From UBA3071 sp965369635 (GTDB taxonomy: Bacteria; Chloroflexota; Anaerolineae; UBA3071), in contig CBDURC010000085.1 of the NCBI GenBank assembly GCA_965369635.1, positions 1 through 11,966 on the forward strand: a stretch of 11,966 bases of DNA. The letters run 5' to 3'. The translations under genes and the position numbers were made by a program. The notes under the pieces were generated by a model. That model saw only the letters and a list, made by a program, of their open reading frames with translations. It was not told the DNA's origin and did no database searches. This document shows positions 1-5,462 of the stretch, in pieces (position 1 is the first letter of the stretch; each line of letters opens with the position of its first letter).

Positions 1-2035
1 ACCAGGTCTCCTCCCAGCTCAGCGTCTGACCGGCGGCCAACTCGGCCCAGTCGTCGAAGGTGGGAGCCACACCTCCGTGCAGCTCCACGTAGCCGGAGCC
101 GTCGTCGGTCCAGTTGTCCGCGCCGATGGCCGCGTCCCCCCAGCCGAAGGCAAACCCCTTGGCCCCGCGAGCCACTCTGCCGGGAAAGATGCGCACCATC
201 CCCTCGTCGTCGGTGTGATCGTACACACCCACGAAATCCTCCTGCGCCGCAGGCCGCTGGAAGAAGCCCAGGTACCCCCGCCAGGTGCTCAGACGGCTCA
301 CGTCCCGTCCCTCACGGATGGGCCAGGAGAAGGGCTCGCCCGCACCGGGCAAGCGCGGATCGTTGGTAGAATGTACCGTCATTTCCGAAGCAGGGAAGAT
401 GAACTGCAAGCCCTCCGAGGGGCTGTTGCCGCTGCCTGGTGCCAGCATGGCGTTGTTCCAGAACTGGTAGCGCACCGCCTGACCTGTGGGGTTCTCCAGC
501 TCGGTCTGGACGCTGAAGGCCGCGAGGCCAGGCCGCACGGTCACGGCCAACCGCGCCCGTAAATGATCACCCTGGCCATCGGAAAGATGCACCGTGACAC
601 TGCCATCGTCGCCGCGAGAGATGCGATAGCCCCAGGGGATGGACCACTCGTAGCCGTGCTCCTCCACCGGCAGCCCCCACTCCAGCCCGCCGGCAGCGAG
701 CCACCAGTTGGCTCCTTCCGGAGTCGGCGGCCCCCAGTGGGTGGGCTTGATGACGGGGTTGCGGTAGAACTGATTGTGTCCCGTGGGCTTGAAGAAACAC
801 TCGTAGACCCGTCCGCCCAGCTCCGGCAGAAACGTCAGGCGCAGAAACTGATTCTCCACCACAATAAGTCGGTACTCCTTCGGCTCGGGCTGAGGATCGG
901 ACGCCTCGTAAGCCGCCCGGTCCAGCACCTTGAGCGGGAAGTTGCCGTGAGCGGAGTCCACCGCATCCCGCAGGAACGGCGCGTAGGGATATGTCGGGAT
1001 AGTGATGGTAATCTCCTGCACCGTCACGGGCAGCGGCATGGACGGTGGTGGTGCGCCCACTGGCGCGGACGGTGTGACAGTGGAGGTGGGGATGACCTCA
1101 ACTGGCTGGTCAAGCTTCACATAATCGACACTGACCCAGCCTTGCTGCCCGTCCACGCAGCAAATCTGCAGCCAGGTGGACTCGGTATTGCGTGCCAGGA
1201 CGGTCAGTCGCTGGCCGCGCCGCACCGTGCCGACGCGGCGGAAGCCCGTGCCCGGCCCAGCGCGCACGTTCAGTGAAGAGGAAGTCACCTCCGCACCAAT
1301 GGCAGGCGCTGGCGTGGGCGTAGCCGTTGGCGGCGCTGGCGTGGCTGTAGGCGAGGACGTCGGCGTCGGCGTAGCGGTGGGGGCTTCCGCCACCGTCACC
1401 GCCACCTCTTCCTCAACCACGTTTCCCGCTGCGTCGACAGCCCGGACCACAAGCTGATAGACGCCGGCCTCCTCCGGCGTCCAGGCGACATCCAGTGGCT
1501 GCGCTGCGGCTCGGCTGTCCAGTTCTTCACCGAGCGGTTCCTCGTTCAACAGCAGCTCCAGTTGCGTTACAGCGACGTTGTCACCGGCCATGATGCGGAT
1601 GTCCACCGTCTGTCCGGCGGCAATCCGCGAAGGAGAGAGTCGCACGGCAAGCTGAGGCGGTTCGATATCGGTCAACATGCCCGCGACCATTGCCTCGCCG
1701 CCCGGCTCTAGCGTCAGCGTCTCCTCCAGCGGAGCGAAGCCTTCGTGTTCGATGACGAGGCGGTACGTGGCCGGCGCTGGTGTGAGCGTGACCGGGCTCC
1801 GTCCCTGCTCGACGCCGTCCAGCTTCACCACCGCGCCGTCAGGCTTGACGTCAATCCTCAGCGTGGCAGGTCCGGACTTGCTCGTCGGCGACGGCGCGGG
1901 CGTGGCGGTGGCCGTGGGCAGAGGCGGAGGCGGTGTGGGCCGGCATCCCACGCTCGAGGCCAGCAGCAAGACCAGTGTGGCCAGCAGAATCGGCCTGCGT
2001 GATCGAAATGCCCAGGACAAACAGATAGTCTTCAT
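1..2035 (-). CDS. Large surface lipoprotein: PEGA, Ig-like, SH3b and DUF5107-like domains (C-terminus beyond window)
   Basis: The frame is open from ATG at 2035 to the window edge (678 codons, no stop), so the C-terminus is missing. Residues 1-31 form a lipoprotein signal: basic SRRP, a Leu/Ala core, then SVGC with Cys31 as the likely lipidated residue. A Pro/Thr linker (33-53) leads to a PEGA domain (about 59-117; KPDGAVVKLDG, then EHEGFAPLEE). Next come an Ig-like beta domain (about 125-215), a second Pro/Thr linker (216-245), a bacterial SH3 domain (about 250-308; SLNVRAGPG, WLQI, GWVSVDYV) and a domain from about 375 to the edge with ENQFLRLTFLPELGGRVYE and KPTHWGP. I recognise the last as DUF5107, probably with a mutarotase-like carbohydrate-binding fold (inference). 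The protein should be anchored outside the cell membrane and bind glycan or peptidoglycan; substrate and enzymatic activity are unknown. No ribosome binding site precedes the ATG, which fits the leaderless promoter immediately upstream. Confidence 0.88.
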   Translation of the reverse strand, partial: MKTICLSWAFRSRRPILLATLVLLLASSVGCRPTPPPPLPTATATPAPSPTSKSGPATLRIDVKPDGAVVKLDGVEQGRSPVTLTPAPATYRLVIEHEGFAPLEETLTLEPGGEAMVAGMLTDIEPPQLAVRLSPSRIAAGQTVDIRIMAGDNVAVTQLELLLNEEPLGEELDSRAAAQPLDVAWTPEEAGVYQLVVRAVDAAGNVVEEEVAVTVAEAPTATPTPTSSPTATPAPPTATPTPAPAIGAEVTSSSLNVRAGPGTGFRRVGTVRRGQRLTVLARNTESTWLQICCVDGQQGWVSVDYVKLDQPVEVIPTSTVTPSAPVGAPPPSMPLPVTVQEITITIPTYPYAPFLRDAVDSAHGNFPLKVLDRAAYEASDPQPEPKEYRLIVVENQFLRLTFLPELGGRVYECFFKPTGHNQFYRNPVIKPTHWGPPTPEGANWWLAAGGLEWGLPVEEHGYEWSIPWGYRISRGDDGSVTVHLSDGQGDHLRARLAVTVRPGLAAFSVQTELENPTGQAVRYQFWNNAMLAPGSGNSPSEGLQFIFPASEMTVHSTNDPRLPGAGEPFSWPIREGRDVSRLSTWRGYLGFFQRPAAQEDFVGVYDHTDDEGMVRIFPGRVARGAKGFAFGWGDAAIGADNWTDDGSGYVELHGGVAPTFDDWAELAAGQTLSWEETW

Positions 2036-2041
2036 GATCGC

Positions 2042-2070
2042 ATTATAGCCTGATTTCGGGCTGCTGTCCA
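2042..2070 (-). promoter_or_regulatory. Strong sigma-70 promoter of the lipoprotein gene, apparently leaderless
   Basis: On the minus strand TGGACA (2070-2065, 5 of 6 to consensus) is followed by 17 bases and then TATAAT (2047-2042, 6 of 6). Six bases separate TATAAT from the ATG at 2035, so the usual transcription start falls on or next to the A of the start codon. No Shine-Dalgarno sequence lies between the two, so leaderless translation is expected. Confidence 0.8.
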
Positions 2071-2085
2071 GTGTGGAGAGAAGCT

Positions 2086-2110
2086 ATGCGAAGGTTGCGC
2101 ATCTTCGCAT
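2086..2110 (-). terminator. Hairpin after rsgA, possible terminator without a U tract
   Basis: ATGCGAAG (2086-2093) and CTTCGCAT (2103-2110) form a perfect 8-bp stem with a 9-base loop. It lies 15 bases after the rsgA stop and just upstream of the lipoprotein promoter. It could end rsgA transcription, but neither strand shows a T run, so it could also be an operator or protect the mRNA 3' end. Confidence 0.35.
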
Positions 2111-2125
2111 GATTGGTGTTCCTTC

Positions 2126-3319
2126 TCAGGCGGGCAGGCTGCGATGGATCTTCTGGTAGCTGTGATAGCGCGTCGGTGACACGAGTCCCTGGTCTACCGC
2201 GGTTTTCACCGCACAGTCCGGTTCGTGGATGTGTGAGCAGTTGCTGAAGCGGCACTCGCCTTGCACAGCGATGATTTCTGGATAGAAACGGGGCAACTCG
2301 TCTCGACGCAGGCCGCTCAAGCCGAACTCGCGGATTCCCGGCGTGTCTACGACGAAGCTGCCTCCCTCCAGGCTCAGCAGGCACACTTGCGTCGTGATGT
2401 GCCGGCCCTGGTGATGGTACTCGCTTATCTCGCCGGTGCGAAGCTGCAAGCCCGGCTGTACTGCCTTCAGGAGTGATGACTTGCCCACTCCGGACAGCCC
2501 GGCCAGCACGGTCGTGTGCTCTTGCAGAACTTCCTGCAACTTGCTCACCCCTGTGCCGGTCAGAGCGCTGGTGAAGATCACTCGGTAGCCCAGGTCCAGG
2601 TACGGCTGCAGCGCGGCGCGGCAGGCAGCCATGTCCTCAGCAAGATCGATCTTGTTGACGCACACGATTGGCGACAGGTTGTTTCGTTCGGCGGTGATGA
2701 GGTAGCGGTCCACGAGTTCGAACCAGAGTGCAGGTTCTCTCCATGACGCGACGACGAGCAATTGGTCGGCGTTAGCGACGATGATCTGTTGCAGGTGGTG
2801 GTAGAACACGTCAGCCCGAGCCAGCACGCTCCGGCGTGGCAGAATCGCTTCCACGACGCCTCGGTCCGACCCGTTCTCAGAGATGACCACCTTATCACCG
2901 ACGGCGACCACGTTGGTGTAGCCAGCCTCTTCCGCGCTGAGCGAACCGCGCAGCCCACAGAGCAGGCTGTGCCCACCCAGGTCTACGCGGCATAGGCCAC
3001 TGCTGACCTCAACGACGATGCCACGCTGTCCCGCCACGTTTGTCGTTGGTGACATTTCCTCGTCGGCGTTTGTTTCTTCTTCCAACGTCGCCAATGCCGC
3101 AGCCAAAACAGCCTGGCGGCGTTCTTGCTCTCCGCGCGGCATGACCCGCTCGCTCTGAGGTAGATCATCTTGCTGATCCAGGTCATTGAGAGTGTCTGGC
3201 ATCCAATTCTTGCGGCGCACTCGCTTTGGCTTGCGGTTGCGCTTGATCTTTTTGCGAACTACACGCATCTTCTTGGCAGCCTCGAGATGCTGCCAGTGTC
3301 GTTCTTGGCGACTAGGCAC
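2126..3319 (-). CDS. rsgA: Ribosome small-subunit-dependent GTPase A (RsgA/YjeQ) with a long basic N-terminal extension
   Basis: RsgA is a circularly permuted GTPase that helps the 30S subunit mature. With the GTG at 3319 the protein has 397 residues. Seen: an OB fold (about 97-170); G4 motif NKID (222-225); SALTG G5-like motif (251-255); P-loop GLSGVGKSS (274-282); switch Thr309-Thr310; G3 motif DTPG (325-328); and the zinc knuckle Cys356, Cys361, His363, Cys369 with family spacing CX4CXHX5C. All key residues are present. Residues 16-37 are densely Lys/Arg-rich and 42-90 are acidic, an N-terminal extension of about 96 residues, longer than the short basic tail of E. coli RsgA. I chose GTG 3319 because AGGAG lies 10 bases upstream. 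A TTG at 3367 would add 16 residues, but it has no ribosome binding site and abuts a perfect hairpin. Transcription probably comes from the promoter at 3690-3663 by readthrough of the leader terminator; I see no clear promoter closer. Confidence 0.93.
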   Translation of the reverse strand: MPSRQERHWQHLEAAKKMRVVRKKIKRNRKPKRVRRKNWMPDTLNDLDQQDDLPQSERVMPRGEQERRQAVLAAALATLEEETNADEEMSPTTNVAGQRGIVVEVSSGLCRVDLGGHSLLCGLRGSLSAEEAGYTNVVAVGDKVVISENGSDRGVVEAILPRRSVLARADVFYHHLQQIIVANADQLLVVASWREPALWFELVDRYLITAERNNLSPIVCVNKIDLAEDMAACRAALQPYLDLGYRVIFTSALTGTGVSKLQEVLQEHTTVLAGLSGVGKSSLLKAVQPGLQLRTGEISEYHHQGRHITTQVCLLSLEGGSFVVDTPGIREFGLSGLRRDELPRFYPEIIAVQGECRFSNCSHIHEPDCAVKTAVDQGLVSPTRYHSYQKIHRSLPA

Positions 3320-3329
3320 GGTCGTTATG

Positions 3330-3334
3330 CTCCT
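3330..3334 (-). promoter_or_regulatory. Ribosome binding site that decides the rsgA start
   Basis: AGGAG on the minus strand, 10 bases before the GTG at 3319. It is the only good Shine-Dalgarno sequence near the candidate starts of rsgA. Confidence 0.6.
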
Positions 3335-3368
3335 GTTTGATGTGATGTGAGAAGACTGGGAAACCAAG

Positions 3369-3396
3369 CAAGGCCATGAGAACTCTCATGGCCTTG
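3369..3396 (-). other. Perfect 13-bp hairpin in the rsgA leader
   Basis: Positions 3369-3381 and 3384-3396 are perfect reverse complements around a 2-base centre, in practice a stem of about 12 bp with a 4-base loop. On the minus strand the 3' arm is followed by TTGCTTGGTTT, a poor T tract, so it may be a weak second terminator. It could also be a translational control or mRNA-stability hairpin about 50 bases upstream of the rsgA GTG. Its core GCCATGAG/CTCATGGC is also present in the upstream terminator hairpin. Confidence 0.6.
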
Positions 3397-3450
3397 TCAC
3401 AAGCTGCTGATAGGCAATCTGGCAACGGCAGTCTATCGTTTCCAGACAGC

Positions 3451-3494
3451 AAAAAAAGCCACGAGATGGGCGATCTTGTCGCCACCTCATGGCT
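3451..3494 (-). terminator. Intrinsic terminator/attenuator between the small ORF and rsgA
   Basis: Read on the minus strand, the arm AGCCATGAG (3494-3486) pairs with CTCGTGGCT (3465-3457) through 9 positions, one of them a G-U. The stem continues inward through TGGCGA pairing with TCGCCCA, with one mismatch and one bulge, and closes with a 5-base loop. A run of seven T (3457-3451) follows directly. This is a textbook intrinsic terminator for the transcript starting near 3656. Lying upstream of rsgA in the same direction, it could act as an attenuator. Confidence 0.8.
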
Positions 3495-3530
3495 GGGGAA
3501 ATGCTGAAAGGTCGGATGCGGAATCCTGTG

Positions 3531-3611
3531 CTATGCACCCTCCCCAAACAAGGAATGGCGAGCAAGATCAACATGAACGGTGATGCCGTATATGGCTTGA
3601 TTCTGGGTCAT
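3531..3611 (-). CDS. Small ORF, 26 residues, in the rsgA leader
   Basis: An ATG at 3611 opens 26 codons ending in TAG at 3531-3533. The peptide starts MTQNQAIYGITVHVDLARH and ends SLFGEGA; I do not recognise it. It has no signal peptide, no membrane segment and no run of a single amino acid as in classical amino-acid attenuators. Support for translation is contextual: AAGGAGG lies 8 bases upstream, a near-ideal ribosome binding site; a consensus promoter lies about 45 bases further up; and a terminator follows 36 bases after the stop. It could be a leader peptide controlling rsgA or an independent small protein. A noncoding RNA with a chance ORF is less likely given the ribosome binding site. 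Confidence 0.6.
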   Translation of the reverse strand: MTQNQAIYGITVHVDLARHSLFGEGA

Positions 3612-3619
3612 AGTGCTCG

Positions 3620-3626
3620 CCTCCTT
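3620..3626 (-). promoter_or_regulatory. Strong ribosome binding site of the small ORF
   Basis: AAGGAGG on the minus strand, 8 bases before the ATG at 3611. It is among the strongest Shine-Dalgarno matches in the window, which is notable for a 26-codon ORF. Confidence 0.75.
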
Positions 3627-3662
3627 TTCTTGAGTCTGAGTGGGATGCCTATAGCAATGGTG

Positions 3663-3690
3663 ATTATACGCTGAATCCCGAGTTTGTCAA
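3663..3690 (-). promoter_or_regulatory. Full-consensus sigma-70 promoter for the small ORF and probably rsgA
   Basis: Minus-strand TTGACA (3690-3685, 6 of 6), a 16-base spacer and TATAAT (3668-3663, 6 of 6). Transcription should start near 3656, giving a 5' leader of about 45 bases before the small ORF. It is the best promoter match in the window and suggests high, probably constitutive, initiation with control exerted later at the terminator. Confidence 0.82.
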
Positions 3691-3732
3691 ATGACAGGAC
3701 GGCGATTGAATCGCTGGCGGGGCGGAGCCATG

Positions 3733-3888
3733 CGGTTTCATCGGTTCAATCGGTCTCATCGGTTTCATTGGCTCAATCGGCTGAATTGGTCTCATCGGCT
3801 CAATTGGCTGAATTGGTTTCATCGGCTCAATCGGCTGGATTGGTTTCATCGGTTTCATCGGCCCTATCGGCTCAATCGGCTCCATCGG
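3733..3888. repeat. Degenerate nonanucleotide tandem array, 17 units
   Basis: Seventeen consecutive 9-base units fit YGGYYBNAT with invariant GG and AT (for example CGGTTTCAT, CGGCTCAAT, TGGCTGAAT), plus a final CGG. The array starts 4 bases after the amrS stop in the amrS direction and ends before the promoter at 3690. Unit length is a multiple of three, so some frames stay open and would read as X-Lys/Glu/Gln/Arg-Pro tripeptides. No ribosome binding site supports translation. A shorter array of the same family lies at 6881-6928. Confidence 0.85.
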
Positions 3889-3892
3889 CTGA

Positions 3893-4972
3893 CTACATGC
3901 CCACGCCTGCCACAAGCGTGCCACACCGTGTACAGCGACTATCGGTGATCTGATAACTGAGAGTCTGGTAGCCCAGGCGGCCAATCAACGTCTCGCCGCA
4001 ATGATGACAGATAGTGTTCTCTGAAGCCCTTCCGGGCACGTTGCCCACGTAGACGTACCGCAATCCCGCCTCCCGCCCTATATCCCAGGCTCGTTGCAGT
4101 GTGCTCACTGGCGTCGGCGGGCAATCACTCATCTTGTACTGAGGATGGAAGCGGCTAACATGCCAGGGCACGTCCACCCCCACCTCGCGGGCCAGGAAGT
4201 CAGCCACCCAGCGCAGTTCCTCCTCGCTGTCGTTGAAGCCGGGGATGACCAGCGTGGTCACCTCCAACCAGATGCCCAGCTCCCGCATCCGCGGCAGGTT
4301 TTCCAGCACCGGTTCCAGCTTAGCACCGCACAGCTTGTGGTAGAACTCCCCTCGCCCCGCCTTCAGGTCCACGTTGGCCGCGTCCAGCAGCGACGGGCCA
4401 CCCGGTTCCTGCGGACCCAGTACCTCCAGGAGCTCCGGTGTCATGTAGCCGTTAGTGACGAAGATGTTAGCGATGCCCGCTTCGTGCGCCAGGCGGGCGG
4501 TATCTACGGCATATTCAGCGAAGACGGTCGGCTCGGTGTAGGTATAGGCGATGGAGCGGGCCCCCAGCCGTCGGGCGGCGGCGACCAGAGCCTCTGGCGA
4601 AGCAGGCTGGCCAAGGATCAGGTGCTCCTCCCGCGGCATCTGGGAGATCTCCCAGTTCTGGCAGAACTGGCAGCGGAGATTGCAGCCTGGCGTGGCAACG
4701 GAGAAAGCGGTGCTGCCGGGGTAGAAATGGAAAAGAGGCTTCTTCTCCACGGGGTCGAGATGCTGGGCGATAGTCCGCCCGTAGACCAGCGTGTAGAGCG
4801 TGCCCTCGCGGTTCTCCCGTACTTGGCAGATGCCCCGCTTGCCCTCGCCGATGACACAGCGGTGGGCGCAGAGATTGCAGCGCACCTTCTGTTCTTCCAA
4901 CCGTTCCCAGAGCATCGCTTCCTTGGACTCGGGAACTCTCTGCAATCCCAGGATGCTGTCTAGCTTGGCCAT
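3893..4972 (-). CDS. amrS: AmmeMemoRadiSam-type radical SAM enzyme
   Basis: A 359-residue radical SAM protein of the group related to pyruvate formate-lyase activase. The SAM cluster motif is CNLRCQFC (Cys97, Cys101, Cys104; CX3CX2C) in the typical context ATPGCN. An N-terminal Cys cluster (Cys32, Cys35, Cys39, Cys49) and the line YGRTIAQHLDPVEKKPLFHFYPG are hallmarks of the AmrS family. ATANVDLK-like and WHVSRFHPQYKM segments follow, and a C-terminal four-Cys knuckle (Cys322, Cys325, Cys347, Cys350) may bind zinc. Such enzymes usually occur with MEMO1- and AMMECR1-domain proteins; neither is in this window. The substrate is not established to my knowledge. The ATG at 4972 follows GAGGAGG closely and has its own promoter. 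Family assignment is confident; the biochemical role is open. Confidence 0.9.
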   Translation of the reverse strand: MAKLDSILGLQRVPESKEAMLWERLEEQKVRCNLCAHRCVIGEGKRGICQVRENREGTLYTLVYGRTIAQHLDPVEKKPLFHFYPGSTAFSVATPGCNLRCQFCQNWEISQMPREEHLILGQPASPEALVAAARRLGARSIAYTYTEPTVFAEYAVDTARLAHEAGIANIFVTNGYMTPELLEVLGPQEPGGPSLLDAANVDLKAGRGEFYHKLCGAKLEPVLENLPRMRELGIWLEVTTLVIPGFNDSEEELRWVADFLAREVGVDVPWHVSRFHPQYKMSDCPPTPVSTLQRAWDIGREAGLRYVYVGNVPGRASENTICHHCGETLIGRLGYQTLSYQITDSRCTRCGTLVAGVGM

Positions 4973-5016
4973 GTCCCCCTCCTCATTGCTAGCTACCTGA
5001 GGCCGATCCTGCCCTC

Positions 5017-5025
5017 AGTATACCA
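5017..5025 (-). promoter_or_regulatory. Extended -10 promoter of amrS
   Basis: Minus-strand TGG followed by TATACT (5022-5017) is an extended -10 element. The -35 region is poor (TGGCCG at a 17-base spacing). Start near 5010 would give a leader of about 38 bases including the GAGGAGG ribosome binding site. Confidence 0.55.
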
Positions 5026-5164
5026 CACAAGGCATCTATCGGCCAGTGAGTGACTCCTCTGAAAAAGGGTCATTCAGCCACGGAGACATGTAGCATACAT
5101 AGTAAAGATAAATATGCAACTCAAAGTTGTTCAGCAGCAAACGCAAGAGACATTGATTACTTGA

Positions 5165-5194
5165 GTAGGGGCGGGTATCCAGACCCGCCCCTAC
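5165..5194. repeat. GC-rich dispersed palindrome (REP-like)
   Basis: GTAGGGGCGGGT (5165-5176) and ACCCGCCCCTAC (5183-5194) are perfect 12-bp arms around a 6-base loop, ATCCAG. From memory, GTAGGGGCGGGT...ACCCGCCCCTAC palindromes are dispersed in many Chloroflexota and cyanobacterial genomes. The element sits between the divergent amrS and polysaccharide promoters with no T tract, so terminator function is doubtful. The flank at 5080-5160 is AT-rich compared with its surroundings and shows no gene. Confidence 0.75.
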
Positions 5195-5229
5195 GAATCC
5201 CTATGCCCTCTGTGCCTCAGCGCCGAGTC

Positions 5230-5313
5230 TGACAGCTCTTTCAGTGGCGTCATGAGTCGGCTGACATGAAAAGATTGTCATCTTCGGAGACGTGGTTCGT
5301 CATCCGCCTGTCA
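5230..5313. promoter_or_regulatory. Nested TGACA/TGTCA half-sites upstream of the polysaccharide promoter, possible operator
   Basis: TGACA occurs at 5230-5234 and 5262-5266, and its complement TGTCA at 5276-5280 and 5309-5313. All four are centred on about 5271, and the outer pair extends to TGACAG/CTGTCA. The set lies about 50 bases upstream of the -35 box at 5366, a normal place for an activator or looping repressor. No regulator family is assigned. Confidence 0.3.
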
Positions 5314-5365
5314 CATTTCCGTGGCATAATGGCATCTGCTCCCGGGGGAACTTTCGCCCCATGTT

Positions 5366-5394
5366 TTGACGGAACGTTCGGACTGTGCTATACT
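5366..5394 (+). promoter_or_regulatory. Strong promoter of the polysaccharide operon
   Basis: TTGACG (5366-5371), a 17-base spacer and TATACT (5389-5394), preceded by TGC to give an extended -10. Transcription should start near 5401. The spacer holds the 8-base palindrome GAACGTTC (5372-5379), a possible repressor site. Because the -10 overlaps it, a GTG at 5385 cannot be the start of the following gene. Confidence 0.75.
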
Positions 5395-5462
5395 GCCATG
5401 CTGGAAACTGGCGAGAAGAACTTGAGGTGACGCCGAGGAGCAGAGAAAGGAGAGTTTGTCTG

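Noticed and set aside
77..2048. Several long plus-strand open frames opposite the lipoprotein gene
   Set aside because: They are antisense shadows in GC-rich DNA. The minus-strand frame gives recognisable PEGA, SH3b and DUF5107-like sequence without interruption.
3386..3574. A 62-codon minus-strand frame through the rsgA leader
   Set aside because: It is in a different frame from the small ORF, has no Shine-Dalgarno sequence and runs through the terminator hairpin and its T tract.
3451..3656. 6S RNA, SRP RNA, tmRNA or T-box element as the source of the short leader transcript
   Set aside because: The transcript ends are not complementary as in 6S, no SRP tetraloop domain or tRNA-like end is visible, and no T-box consensus is present.
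3733..3888. CRISPR array
   Set aside because: Units are 9 bases, contiguous and degenerate, with no spacers and no cas genes nearby.
3664..3984. Minus-strand frame across the 9-base array reading as Met/Ile-X-Pro tripeptides
   Set aside because: The 9-base unit length keeps frames open automatically. The frame overlaps the amrS end, has no ribosome binding site and varies only as the DNA repeat drifts.
5050..5232. A 60-codon plus-strand frame in the divergent spacer
   Set aside because: It reads through the GC-rich palindrome, has no ribosome binding site and has no recognisable protein features.
5385..5462. Upstream starts (GTG 5385, GTG 5427) for the Wzz-like gene
   Set aside because: GTG 5385 lies upstream of the predicted transcription start, its frame running through the -10 box. 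GTG 5427 has only a weak ribosome binding site, whereas TTG 5463 has AGGAG at 10 bases.
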